NCBI RefSeq assembly: GCF_014925405.1
Contig: NZ_AQHJ01000028.1
Span: 248,001-312,000, forward strand
Direction: 5' to 3'
From: Pseudoalteromonas ulvae UL12
GTDB taxonomy: Bacteria > Pseudomonadota > Gammaproteobacteria > Enterobacterales > Alteromonadaceae
Length of the DNA stretch: 64,000 bases
This document shows positions 43,763 through 52,082 of this stretch, in pieces (position 1 is the stretch's first letter; every line of letters starts with the position of its first letter). The notes under the pieces are model-generated. The model was not told the DNA's origin and did no database searches. It saw only the letters and a program-made list of their open reading frames with translations. The translations under genes were made by a program, and so were the position numbers.

Positions 43763-45997
43763 TTAACGCCTTACCGTTGAACCAGAGCGGGGTAAACCTA
43801 GCCCTTCTGAGCACACTTTAATCGGCGAGAATGCCCGCTCAGAAAAGTACTGAACCATCAGTTTGCCTTTTTCGCTTTTTTGCTCAATCACGTGTCGATT
43901 GTCATTGATAAAAAACACAGGTACCGAGGTACCATCGTCACTGGGGTTGCCCGTCAACTGACTTGTGGTGACTTCTTTGTATTCAAACAGCTCGTTATTG
44001 CGCTCTTGCTCAGTAAAATAAGGAAAGCCCTCATTTTGCGCGTTTTTATTTTTAATAAACGCCAATGCCGACCAATGCTCAACCATTTGCGTAAAGCTAT
44101 TAATGCCCCGTTGATAATTAACTTGCTGCCCAGCACTGAGATTATTTTGCGCCTGACCCAATTGAGTGGTTTCACCCGTTAACACATCCCAAGGGCTTTG
44201 CGGTGGCCACCAATAACTATAATAAGTTGGCGTAAGCGGCTGAGGTTTTGAAGTCGTATTAGTGAGTGTCACCTGCTCTATCGAACCAAGTTGCAGTGTT
44301 TCTTCATTTAACGAACTTTGATCTCCGTTTTCCACTTGAGTGGTTGGAGTATTTAAATTGGCTTTGACCTCGGTCGATTCACTCTCGCCTTTAGCAAGGC
44401 TCAGTTGCCATGTTTGCGTGGTTTGCGTTCTTTGTTCTGTTTTCAATGTCGCTTTGTTAATTGAAGGCTCAGTGAAATTAACAGACTGCACAGTGCATTG
44501 GAAAAAGTCTGCCTGCCAAGGGCACGCCATGCGCTTGGTTAAATCACCCGGTTGGCAACCTCCCCCTTCACATTCGTCTCGACTAGGTGTCAAACCACTT
44601 TGGTTATACCCATTCAGTCCACCATCATGGGCAATAACATACGCAGATTCATATAAATTTGGGTTTTGTAAACTCCACGTCACTTCAATGCCTGGGCACA
44701 TAGGTAAACCCACACAGTTACCTACACTGGCTTTATCAAGTGGGTGCACGGCAAATTCGGCCGGCTCTGGCGTATCTTCAAATCGACCTAACGCCCATTG
44801 ACCCAGTAAAAATAATTGCGTCTCATCAAGGGCCATAAATTTTTCGACCGTAGTGTTACTAACAGAATTACTGCCTGAGTTCATCGGCATCATAGGTAAT
44901 TCGCCGCCATTAGCATGGCTAAAAAGTGTTTCTTGTGGTTTTTCTACAGCCCCTATTTTTGGATCGGGTTTTCTAAAATAATCAAAATACGCTTGGCGTT
45001 TAGCACGATTAGCCTCTGAATTATCAGCAAAATTAAATTGATAACTAAAAAAGCCACTCATAGATTGCACGTTTGCAACCCACTGATAATTACTAATGCG
45101 TTCAATAATCGGCAAGATATCGCGCTTGTAATTGGCAATATAATCAAAATTAAAGTGACCATTGGCATATAAATCAGGGACTAAATTTTTATACCGCACC
45201 CCGATATCAAAAAACGTGTCATCTAAGCTCGAAATATTGACAATTTCTGGCGCAAAATCAGGCGAGCCAACCACCACCCACGCTTTAAGTGTTTTTGTGC
45301 TGCCGTCTTTGTAGGTTACTTCGCAGTACACAGGGCCATCTGCGGTATCATCGTGCCATGTGTCTGAGCCCCCATAACTGGTGAGTGCTTCATCGCCCCC
45401 TGCATGACCGTAGCCACCAAACACAATTAACCGACCTTTATCGTCCGTTTTTAAAGTCCCTAAAGTTTTAATAGCCGAACCATACTTAGGTTGATCTGAT
45501 GGAAAAGACGCATGCGGGTAGTCACTTGGTACTGAGTTTCGGTCAAAATCAATCGGTGTCGCATTGGCTCCAGAAATAGTGCGCGGGCCGGGATCTATAA
45601 TTAAACTTTGGCGATCTGGTTCGTCTGCATTTCTAAGGGGGACATTTCGGGCTTGATAACTGTTTTGTGGGCCATAAAGCAAGTTACCTTGCAACTCATT
45701 GTATTGATACCACGCTGCTTTTTTATTGGCTAAATGTACTGTCCACACCATAGAGGCAATTTGCTCATTCTCTAATGTGATTTCTGATTCACCATCAAAC
45801 ACTTTAAACACTTGGCCTTGGCGCTTAATGCGACCTGCTTTGTCTTTAAAGTACGTAACAGGTAAAAGAGTCTCTGGCTCAAGAGGTAAGCCCCCTATCG
45901 TCTCTGGGCTTAAGCATTCACTGCTTTCGTTGTTTGTAAGCTGCTCGCTATTACCTAATCGGGCGACTCCCACTGATGGATGGATAGCTAAATTCAT
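43763..45997 (-). CDS. lodA: LodA-like CTQ quinoprotein amino-acid oxidase
   Basis: 744 residues; ATG at 45997 with AAGGAGA. The opening IHPSVGVARLGNS, then FGGYGHAGG, WHDDTADGPV and ACPWQADF (W494) are LodA-family marks. The cysteine tryptophylquinone would join W494 to C428 or C434 (GNCVGLPMCPGIE). Known relatives oxidise lysine (LodA), glycine (GoxA) or other amino acids, releasing ammonia and hydrogen peroxide, which gives antibacterial activity in marine bacteria. The substrate cannot be read here. No signal peptide, as for LodA. Confidence 0.88.
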   Translation of the reverse strand: MNLAIHPSVGVARLGNSEQLTNNESSECLSPETIGGLPLEPETLLPVTYFKDKAGRIKRQGQVFKVFDGESEITLENEQIASMVWTVHLANKKAAWYQYNELQGNLLYGPQNSYQARNVPLRNADEPDRQSLIIDPGPRTISGANATPIDFDRNSVPSDYPHASFPSDQPKYGSAIKTLGTLKTDDKGRLIVFGGYGHAGGDEALTSYGGSDTWHDDTADGPVYCEVTYKDGSTKTLKAWVVVGSPDFAPEIVNISSLDDTFFDIGVRYKNLVPDLYANGHFNFDYIANYKRDILPIIERISNYQWVANVQSMSGFFSYQFNFADNSEANRAKRQAYFDYFRKPDPKIGAVEKPQETLFSHANGGELPMMPMNSGSNSVSNTTVEKFMALDETQLFLLGQWALGRFEDTPEPAEFAVHPLDKASVGNCVGLPMCPGIEVTWSLQNPNLYESAYVIAHDGGLNGYNQSGLTPSRDECEGGGCQPGDLTKRMACPWQADFFQCTVQSVNFTEPSINKATLKTEQRTQTTQTWQLSLAKGESESTEVKANLNTPTTQVENGDQSSLNEETLQLGSIEQVTLTNTTSKPQPLTPTYYSYWWPPQSPWDVLTGETTQLGQAQNNLSAGQQVNYQRGINSFTQMVEHWSALAFIKNKNAQNEGFPYFTEQERNNELFEYKEVTTSQLTGNPSDDGTSVPVFFINDNRHVIEQKSEKGKLMVQYFSERAFSPIKVCSEGLGLPRSGSTVRR

Positions 45998-46231
45998 CGT
46001 CTTCTCCTTGCGTGATTAACTGGTTGCTTGGCACATGTAATTTCAGCGCCAATACAGGTACAAATTAATGTCATTCGAAGTGTAGTTCACTAAATAGAAA
46101 CAGACGGTTTAATTTTTTATGACTGATAATGAAATAGACGTAAAACATCAAAACCTCACTCAACCCAACCATTAATCAATTGAATTTAAATAACTTTACA
46201 AGTAGAAAAATAACAGAGTCGGAGTACAGCT

Positions 46232-46248
46232 TGTAATAACATGTAATA
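46232..46248. promoter_or_regulatory. Direct repeat TGTAATA-n3-TGTAATA upstream of lodA
   Basis: Two TGTAATA half-sites 10 bp apart, about 235 bp upstream of the lodA start. The same arrangement occurs at 50098-50114 upstream of another gene of the cluster. Confidence 0.35.
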
Positions 46249-46343
46249 AAAACGGCCACTAAAACCTTGTTTTGATGAGCACTTAACGATGAGCGCTTAA
46301 TAGATGCTCTTAAAATAACATCCCCAATATTGCCCTTTAATCA

Positions 46344-46465
46344 TCGCGATTAACCTCTCATCACTTAAGCTAAAACACACCGAATAATCTGGCCTATTGT
46401 TACCTCAACGACACGGCAAACAGCCACGTTAAACAACTCACTTAAACTGTAAAAAGGACAATATT
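46344..46465 (+). promoter_or_regulatory. Conserved 5' region of peptide unit B
   Basis: Second copy of the region described at 42246-42367, sharing the CAACGACACGGCAAACAGCC block and the AAAAAGGACAATATT leader. The rest of 45998-46343 shows only the TGTAATA repeat. Confidence 0.6.
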
Positions 46466-46606
46466 ATGAACACTTCAACTTTAGACATCACACTAGCAAC
46501 ATCTTTAACAGCATTAGTCATTGGCGGTTTAGTTATCTCTGGTATGGCAAGCGCACTGGTTGTTGGAACAATCGTTGGTGGCATGGTGGTATTAGCTACT
46601 CGTTAA
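46466..46606 (+). CDS. Tiny hydrophobic peptide B (46 aa)
   Basis: 46 residues, same amino-acid sequence as peptide A as far as I can read, with silent differences. Same leader and ribosome site. Followed by AAAGGAGG with no usable start, probably the scar of a deleted second gene. Convergent with the zinc-ribbon gene. Confidence 0.75.
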   Translation: MNTSTLDITLATSLTALVIGGLVISGMASALVVGTIVGGMVVLATR

Positions 46607-46711
46607 TCGTTAAGTTTTAGCTAAAGGAGGTTCGCAATTTAACAACTCAGCAAATCCAACCATTAAAAAGGCTCTGTCTATGCCAATGATTAACACGTAT
46701 AAACGTGAATT

Positions 46712-46747
46712 AAAAAGCACTTACCCTCACAGGTTAAGTGCTTTTTT
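46712..46747. terminator. Shared-type terminator, unit B
   Basis: AAAAAGCACTTA ... TAAGTGCTTTTTT stem with a loop around CTCACA, between peptide B and the convergent minus-strand genes. Confidence 0.85.
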
Positions 46748-46774
46748 AATGTTTAGCATGCGCTAATGCTCTAT

Positions 46775-46999
46775 TTATGCCCCACTGACACTCGACTCTT
46801 TTGTTTTCATGCCATCGAGTTTATTTTTTAAGTTCGAAAACTCATTCACGCCATTAGCCAACACGTCTTTGCTTTTTTCAGCAACACCAATGACAGCAAA
46901 ACACGTCCCACACGAAAAAGACTGCCCAGCCGCTAAAAGCCGTGCATCAATCGGAATAGTCCCTACTTGGCAAGCCGGGCAAGCGATAGATGTAATCAT
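46775..46999 (-). CDS. Small zinc-ribbon protein (74 aa)
   Basis: Two CxxC pairs (CPAC and CGTC, about 15-20 residues apart) form a zinc ribbon in the first 35 residues; the C-terminal half is a Lys/Glu/Asn-rich helix. GGAAAAGAG precedes the ATG. Downstream of and co-directional with the two DUF2589 genes (29-bp gap), so it is probably the third gene of that unit. Family not recognised. Confidence 0.65.
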   Translation of the reverse strand: MITSIACPACQVGTIPIDARLLAAGQSFSCGTCFAVIGVAEKSKDVLANGVNEFSNLKNKLDGMKTKESSVSGA

Positions 47000-47028
47000 C
47001 TCTTTTCCTTCTTATGATGAACTAAAAA

Positions 47029-47760
47029 TTAGCTCGGTTGATTTGTTGACGTACCAGGAGGCACCATAATTGGCGACACATTTTTAGCATACGCATCAAT
47101 AATCGTGGTGACACCTTTTGGTAAAGGCAGTTGCCCTGCATGCACTGCAACATGATATTTTGCCGAATTACTCGAACTATAATGGCTATCTTGCTTGGTA
47201 CTACTTGATGAATCGTGCGAAACACTGCCCGAAATACTCACTTTAAACGGACCAAAACCCCCACTGCCGGTGAATTTTCCGCCAGCATGCGTACTACTCG
47301 CTGTTTCACTACTGTTGTTTTGACTTGAGCTCGACTTCACTTCCATATCAAAGGTGATATCGACACTGTCTACCGCTAGCGAATTAAGTGGCACTATGGT
47401 CAGCAAAGGTAATTCAAATACTGTACTGACTTCTTCAATTTTTGTAGGTTGCGCATCAACAGCTGGAGTATCGGGGATGGGAGGCGTGACCGTATTATCA
47501 CCCGGTATCGCCGGAATCTCGGGCGTCGCCGGTGTAATCACCCCCCGTTTTAAAATCATACTGATCATCACCGGATGAAACGCTTTTTGATGAGTGGTCG
47601 GATCGTCTATTTCGTTAAAACACGTGGTCATTAAAAATTCGACTTGTGTCATCGCCATTTGCGAATTAGCTTGTGCAGCCGACATCAAAGGGCCACCAAT
47701 TAGCGCGCCCATAGGTAAGCCCGAAAATTGCTGAGCCATCGATAAGAGTTGTTGTGCCAT
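47029..47760 (-). CDS. DUF2589 domain protein
   Basis: 243 residues. N-terminal helical segment (FSGLPMGALIGGPLMSAAQAN) is the DUF2589 opening, and PLLTIVPLNSLAVDSVDITFDMEV its core strand. In between is a Pro/Thr-rich linker, and the later part is a Ser-rich, low-complexity stretch. Ends with GVTTIIDAYAKN, which is paralleled in the next gene (GVTTIIEGYEKV). Members are of unknown function and are often found in accessory clusters. AGAGGAA upstream of the ATG. Confidence 0.75.
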   Translation of the reverse strand: MAQQLLSMAQQFSGLPMGALIGGPLMSAAQANSQMAMTQVEFLMTTCFNEIDDPTTHQKAFHPVMISMILKRGVITPATPEIPAIPGDNTVTPPIPDTPAVDAQPTKIEEVSTVFELPLLTIVPLNSLAVDSVDITFDMEVKSSSSQNNSSETASSTHAGGKFTGSGGFGPFKVSISGSVSHDSSSSTKQDSHYSSSNSAKYHVAVHAGQLPLPKGVTTIIDAYAKNVSPIMVPPGTSTNQPS

Positions 47761-47802
47761 ACATAAATTCCTCTTTGCTGGTATGGTATAGATTAATAAT
47801 TG

Positions 47803-48318
47803 TTAGTTAGGTACTTGAGCACGAAGCACTTTTTCGTAACCTTCAATTATTGTGGTTACACCCGTAGGCTTGCCGCCAGGCGCAATTTTGATTTTAACTC
47901 GAGCATTATTGGCACTCTGGTGAGCACTACTCGAACCAAAAAGAGATTTTTTATGGCTAGGGAATCCAATTAAGATATCGCCGTCTTTCTCCATAATTTC
48001 CATATCAATATCGATTTCCATCTCAGATAGCTGGATATTATTAATCGGTGTCAATGCAATTAATGGCACATGGACATCGTGGGTCGAATTATCGTCTTTA
48101 GGAAATTGAATACACACAGATTTAGGAACCAACGCTTCAAAGTCATCTGGCGTCAAAGGTTGTTCATGCATGGTTGGTTCGTTGGATTCGGAGGCGTTGA
48201 CACGTTTTTCTGTATGGAAATAACTAAGTAACGTTTTGAAGTTTTCTTGAGAAACAGAAAAAGCGGCTTCCTCTACCGAGTTTTGAATTGCTGATACCAA
48301 CTGCGAAAATTTAATCAC
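47803..48318 (-). CDS. DUF2589-related protein
   Basis: 171 residues. Shares with the neighbouring DUF2589 protein the strand HVPLIALTPINNIQLSEMEI, DIDMEI and the C-terminal GVTTIIEGYEKV, so the two are paralogues. N-terminal helical region FSQLVSAIQNSVEEAAFSVS. A Ser/His-rich piece (SLFGSSSAHQSANN) replaces the longer Ser-rich region of the paralogue. First gene of the three-gene minus-strand unit. Confidence 0.7.
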   Translation of the reverse strand: MIKFSQLVSAIQNSVEEAAFSVSQENFKTLLSYFHTEKRVNASESNEPTMHEQPLTPDDFEALVPKSVCIQFPKDDNSTHDVHVPLIALTPINNIQLSEMEIDIDMEIMEKDGDILIGFPSHKKSLFGSSSAHQSANNARVKIKIAPGGKPTGVTTIIEGYEKVLRAQVPN

Positions 48319-48482
48319 TGAGCCAACCTATATTTAGTACCTATTTAGTGAACTGAAAAGTTAGTACACATTTCAGGTAAAAAATATTACCGATTATTAC
48401 AGCGACAACTAACTAAACGGATAGATCAACATTCACTAATTGAATTTAACTAATTGAACGTATCCATATTCTTAAATAAAAT
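48319..48482. other. Divergent intergenic region, no gene seen
   Basis: Upstream region of the DUF2589 unit. AT-rich with GGTAAAAAATATTACC, a 16-bp palindrome-like element at about 48376-48391 that might be an operator. Confidence 0.35.
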
Positions 48483-48519
48483 AAAAAAGCACTAACCCTC
48501 TCAGGTTAAGTGCTTTTTT
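48483..48519. terminator. Orphan copy of the shared-type terminator
   Basis: AAAAAAGCACTAACC / GGTTAAGTGCTTTTTT with a CTCTCA loop, almost the same as in units A and B. No gene ends here: the DUF2589 unit starts on one side and the lipoprotein gene on the other. Probably the last trace of a lost peptide unit. Confidence 0.7.
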
Positions 48520-48642
48520 ATTTCAACCTAATCAGGCTGTCACTTCTTTTTATTACTACCTAACTTCTTTTTATTACCAGCTATTAGCCATGGCGCTGTT
48601 TTTTTCGGTACAATGGCGCAAAAATAACAAACAAGGAACCCC

Positions 48643-49323
48643 ATGTTCAGATCCCTTTTAATGGCCACTGCTTTATTGTGTTTAGTGGCTTGCAGCGACC
48701 AAGACGAAACCGCGCAAATAGAAGCCAAACATATCTCCAGTTATACGGCGAACTTACATAATGTGATGATTAACCATTATAATTTAATGAGTCAAGTGCA
48801 GCACCCTGCGCAATCTCACGAGCAACAACAAAAAACCTTAGCCGATATAAAACGAGTCAAAACCCAGTTTGAGCAATATTCAGAACACACAACATTACAA
48901 ACCATCGTGACGCTTTACGACACAGCACTTAATCAGTTGTTTATTCGTAACTTACAACTACTCGAACTCTCAGCCCCGCTGTGGGTATTGGATCCGAACC
49001 TGCGCTTTAACCTCACACAAGACGACTACTATTTTGCACACCAAAGCCGCCTCACTGATTTAATCAATATGGTGGATGAATTTGATAGCTTAATGCTCGA
49101 ACACCTTGAATCGGTCAGACAAGATATGATGGCCAGTAACTTAACTAAACAACAGCGCATTCGTGTGTGGCCCGACATGCAATCGATTGTGGGTGGGTAT
49201 TTAAGTTCAATTAAACCAACTATTCACAGTTTAAAAGGCTCTGCAAAAGTACAACGAGAACACGCAGAAAAACTGTATAACCAAGCTCAACAATTTTACA
49301 ACCAAGTTGGCTCGCAATCTTAA
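48643..49323 (+). CDS. Hypothetical lipoprotein, 226 aa
   Basis: Lipoprotein signal with lipobox LVAC at 13-16. The mature part is helical and Gln/His-rich (SSYTANLHNVMINHYNLMSQV) with a C-terminal coiled-coil-like piece (QREHAEKLYNQAQQFYNQV). No family recognised. ACAAGGAA precedes the ATG. Upstream of peptide unit C in the same direction. Confidence 0.6.
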   Translation: MFRSLLMATALLCLVACSDQDETAQIEAKHISSYTANLHNVMINHYNLMSQVQHPAQSHEQQQKTLADIKRVKTQFEQYSEHTTLQTIVTLYDTALNQLFIRNLQLLELSAPLWVLDPNLRFNLTQDDYYFAHQSRLTDLINMVDEFDSLMLEHLESVRQDMMASNLTKQQRIRVWPDMQSIVGGYLSSIKPTIHSLKGSAKVQREHAEKLYNQAQQFYNQVGSQS

Positions 49324-49387
49324 ATTTAACCACAGGGTTAGCCGCAAATGGCTAGCTCTGCTCTTCCTCTGTATTTGCCCTTAAACA

Positions 49388-49503
49388 CCGCGATTCACCA
49401 CTCATCACTTAAACAAAAACCAAACTACAGATGTGACCTATTGTTACCCCAACGACACGGCAAACGCCGCATCAAACATCAACAACACAAGGGATTAACC
49501 AGT
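49388..49503 (+). promoter_or_regulatory. Conserved 5' region of peptide unit C
   Basis: Third, more divergent copy of the region at 42246-42367; keeps CTCATCACTTAA, CCTATTGTTA and CAACGACACGGCAAAC but the leader before the ATG differs. Confidence 0.55.
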
Positions 49504-49659
49504 ATGAACACATCAAAATTAGATATCACCATTGTTACCGCATTAACAGGTTTAATCGTAGGTGGTTTAGTGGTCGCAGGCATGATCAGCGCGTTAATTT
49601 TAGGCACTTCAATTGCCGCTGCGATTATCATTGATGATAAATTACAACAAACAGCTTAA
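49504..49659 (+). CDS. Tiny hydrophobic peptide C (51 aa)
   Basis: 51 residues: polar start MNTSKLDITIVT, then a Gly/Ala/Val/Ile-rich membrane helix (LIVGGLVVAGMISALILG) and a short charged end IDDKLQQTA. Clear paralogue of peptides A and B, with the same first residues and GGL-V-GM pattern. A longer in-frame upstream reading is not supported because the conserved 5' region covers it. Followed 11 bp later by a second small gene absent from units A and B. Confidence 0.72.
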   Translation: MNTSKLDITIVTALTGLIVGGLVVAGMISALILGTSIAAAIIIDDKLQQTA

Positions 49660-49670
49660 GGATGAGCAAA

Positions 49671-49850
49671 ATGAAAGTGAACACATTAATGGCGGTAACC
49701 TTTGCGTTTATTGTGCTTGGCACCCTCGCCGAAGGCTACAACTTAGCTCACCACCAAGAAATGGCCAATACAGCGTGTAAAAGCAAAGAGCAGATTGAAT
49801 ACGTCGACAGCAAAGGATTTGAATGCAAACAAGATAAACACATCATATAA
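49671..49850 (+). CDS. Small membrane/secreted protein after peptide C (59 aa)
   Basis: 59 residues from the ATG at 49671, with AAGGA 8 bases upstream; an ATG at 49662 overlaps that site. N-terminal hydrophobic helix (LMAVTFAFIVLGTLAEGY) then a polar part with two cysteines (TACKSKE, FECKQDK). It could be exported and disulfide-bonded. Peptide units A and B keep a strong ribosome site at this place but no gene. Confidence 0.6.
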   Translation: MKVNTLMAVTFAFIVLGTLAEGYNLAHHQEMANTACKSKEQIEYVDSKGFECKQDKHII

Positions 49851-49891
49851 GGCTCAGCCTATGCCATTTGTAAAAACGCATACACGAGAAT

Positions 49892-49930
49892 AAAAAAGCA
49901 CTTAACCAAAATGGATTAAGTGCTTTTTTT
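49892..49930 (+). terminator. Shared-type terminator, unit C
   Basis: AAAAAAGCACTTAA ... TTAAGTGCTTTTTTT stem, 40 bp past the 59-residue gene. Confidence 0.85.
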
Positions 49931-50097
49931 ATGCCCACTGAACAAGCGTCGTAACCGACTCAGTATTAGTGCATTGCACCACCTAACGCACATACTCTGC
50001 TAAGTGTAATATTTTGGTTGTCGGCCGTGTGTTTTGAAATATTTTTACCCACTTAGCAACTGAATTCAAACAGTAAAACACCCAGCCGTACCTACTT

Positions 50098-50114
50098 TGT
50101 AATATTGTGTAATA
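50098..50114. promoter_or_regulatory. Direct repeat TGTAATA-n3-TGTAATA
   Basis: Same two half-sites and spacing as at 46232-46248, about 105 bp upstream of the 120-residue gene. No other feature was found in 49931-50216. Confidence 0.35.
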
Positions 50115-50216
50115 ACACTTTGGATGAGGTCACTTAAGCTTCAATTCGTTAGCAAATGGAGCTAAAAGAGGAACAAATCAGCGCATGAAGCGCATCTATT
50201 TTGAAGGAATATAATT

Positions 50217-50579
50217 ATGGCTATTTCAGCTTCGTTACAAATTTTAAATTCAACCAGCTACAACTTTAAAATCACTGGCGTATCAAAAGTAAATGATGAT
50301 GCAACCTTTGCAGGGATCAACATTGGTGACATTATCAAACCAGATTGTTCTGAAACACTCGCAATGGGCAATTCATCCGTATTTATCGCACCGCGCGGCT
50401 GTGGTGCAGATATCAGTTTTGTCATCGCTGACGATAATATTGATATTGGTGACATTCATTTAGATATCCCCGCTGTAGGCAAACACCATTTTACATTTGC
50501 CAATGAAGAAGTGATTTCATACGAAGTCTCCAACCCAAGCGGCAATAACTACATTGTCCGTGTTTCATTAAAACAGTAA
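50217..50579 (+). CDS. Hypothetical beta-rich protein, 120 aa
   Basis: ATG at 50217 with GAAGGAA upstream. Alternating strand pattern throughout (ASLQILNSTSYNFKITGVS, DISFVIADDNIDIGDIHLDI, HHFTFANEEVISYEVS), so it is probably a small beta-sandwich. No signal peptide. I recognise no family; pore-forming or lectin-like folds of similar size exist, but no defining motif is present. Confidence 0.65.
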   Translation: MAISASLQILNSTSYNFKITGVSKVNDDATFAGINIGDIIKPDCSETLAMGNSSVFIAPRGCGADISFVIADDNIDIGDIHLDIPAVGKHHFTFANEEVISYEVSNPSGNNYIVRVSLKQ

Positions 50580-50657
50580 TCAAACAGCATTACTGCAAAT
50601 AGGCTTAGCAACAGCTAAGCCTTAAATCCCACCACAACAACACATGGCCTCCCCTGT

Positions 50658-51710
50658 TTACCCCAATATTTCGGTTTTTTGAAAACGACAAATCGGTGCA
50701 TCGCTACAAGTGAGTGTTTTAGTGCGCTTAACAGCATCAACCTGCTCGACCACTTTTTCTAAACAAAACGGGCAGTTCATAGCAAGTTGAGTGTCAACTT
50801 GCGCTGCGGGTGGTATGCCTGACAGTTGATCTGTGGCTTGATGACCTACTTGCTGAGCGACTTGATGATCATTCATGCCGACAGGCATTGCACTTGTATC
50901 GGCAGGTTTAAGTTGAAATGGCACAACATTACTGCAAGCCAATTTACTACGACGCGCTTTAAGCAACAAAGCCATTACCACAGTAACTAAACACAACAAA
51001 ATCAACCAGCCATATAACAACGCAAACTCAACAACAGAGCGCCAAAGAAGCGCTAAAGATTGTTTAGGCGGTAAATTGAGCCACCCAGACCAAGGGCTGG
51101 GCTCTGAAACTGTCGGTGTTTGCAATAACACTTGCCCATGGCCCACTTGCGGGCCGCTGGCAACCACATTTAGTGGATTAACTGGGATCGGCGGAAAACC
51201 AAGTGCGCCACTGTTCACTGCCCAAAAGGTTTCAAAGTTGGTTTTTTGTTGTTTTTTATCTTCGCTGCACCACACAAAGTCAGCATAACTAATATTTTTA
51301 ACTCTGCATTTTGCAGGGATCACCAAAAAGCTCAGCCACGCATCGCCTTTACTGCCTTCATACAAAGCATTATTGGCCGACATATCTGGAAATTTTTGGC
51401 TTAAGATTTCCCATTCTTTTTGCGCTTGCAAAGCCAACTCCCGTTGGCGCTGGTTATAACTAAAAGTACGTGCCTGACTTGATGTACCATCAACACGCTG
51501 ACCCGAGCAATACCGCGACAACTCGATAAACAAATAGTCGTCTCGTTTTCGTAACCGCTCACCTTCAAACGCACTATAACCTTGGCGCTGCTTAGCACGA
51601 ATTTGCTCACGCTCGTTTTTAATTGACTCACAACGAGCTGTGGAATATTCAGCCAAAGCTGAAAAAGAACACAGCAGCCAAAACAGGCTAAAAGATAAAA
51701 TCCATTTCAT
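50658..51710 (-). CDS. Hypothetical membrane protein with C-terminal zinc ribbon
   Basis: 350 residues. Signal peptide (about 1-20, ending SALA), an extracytoplasmic part of about 200 residues with several cysteines, one membrane helix (FALLYGWLILLCLVTVVMALLL, about 228-249), and a cytoplasmic tail ending in a zinc ribbon (CPFC ... C ... C). The topology suggests linking an outside domain to a cytoplasmic zinc module. No family known to me. Convergent with the beta-rich gene. Confidence 0.6.
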   Translation of the reverse strand: MKWILSFSLFWLLCSFSALAEYSTARCESIKNEREQIRAKQRQGYSAFEGERLRKRDDYLFIELSRYCSGQRVDGTSSQARTFSYNQRQRELALQAQKEWEILSQKFPDMSANNALYEGSKGDAWLSFLVIPAKCRVKNISYADFVWCSEDKKQQKTNFETFWAVNSGALGFPPIPVNPLNVVASGPQVGHGQVLLQTPTVSEPSPWSGWLNLPPKQSLALLWRSVVEFALLYGWLILLCLVTVVMALLLKARRSKLACSNVVPFQLKPADTSAMPVGMNDHQVAQQVGHQATDQLSGIPPAAQVDTQLAMNCPFCLEKVVEQVDAVKRTKTLTCSDAPICRFQKTEILG

Positions 51711-51908
51711 TTTTTATTCTACTTATTTACCGGTTAAACAACGCTGTACTGATTGATAGCTGAGATCGTTTTTTACAATAGGTTGATTTTGTTAAAGGCT
51801 TTGAATTCTGCGCTTCCATTGCAACTTCTTATTATTTATTTTAATGAAACATTTGATAATTTGGTTTAAAGTAATAAACCGAAAAAGATACTACCATATT
51901 GATTTTAA
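51711..51908. other. Boundary region between the LodA cluster and the right-hand defence island
   Basis: AT-rich, no gene seen; presumably holds the promoter of the plus-strand HTH-nuclease-methyltransferase unit. Confidence 0.4.
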
Positions 51909-52082
51909 ATGCAAAACAATAAAAGTGGCCAATGGCTGACAAGTGCCGAAACAAAGAAAAGGTTAAAAATATCAGACTGCGAACTCATGCACAGACGTCA
52001 AAGAGGTGAACTAATTTTTCAAAAAAAAGGAAATGCCTACTTATATTATTTTAAGGAACTGACCAAAAATGAATCTCTTTGA
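51909..52082 (+). CDS. Small helix-turn-helix (MerR/excisionase-type) protein, 57 aa
   Basis: 57 residues: QWLTSAETKKRLKISDCELM then HRRQRGELIFQKKGNAYLYY has the helix-turn-helix plus short wing layout of MerR-type excisionase domains (HTH_17). Its 3' end overlaps the start of the nuclease-like gene by 14 bp in another frame, so translation is probably coupled. Could be the regulator of the island or a DNA-recognition subunit. ATG at 51909; no strong ribosome site. Confidence 0.6.
   Translation: MQNNKSGQWLTSAETKKRLKISDCELMHRRQRGELIFQKKGNAYLYYFKELTKNESL

Noticed and set aside
48540..48728. Minus-strand 62-residue frame before the lipoprotein gene
   Set aside because: Overlaps the lipoprotein start on the opposite strand and is low in complexity (Lys-rich end); no ribosome site.
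49348..49503. N-terminal extension of peptide C
   Set aside because: The extension lies in the conserved 5' control region shared with units A and B, where the reading frame is not kept.
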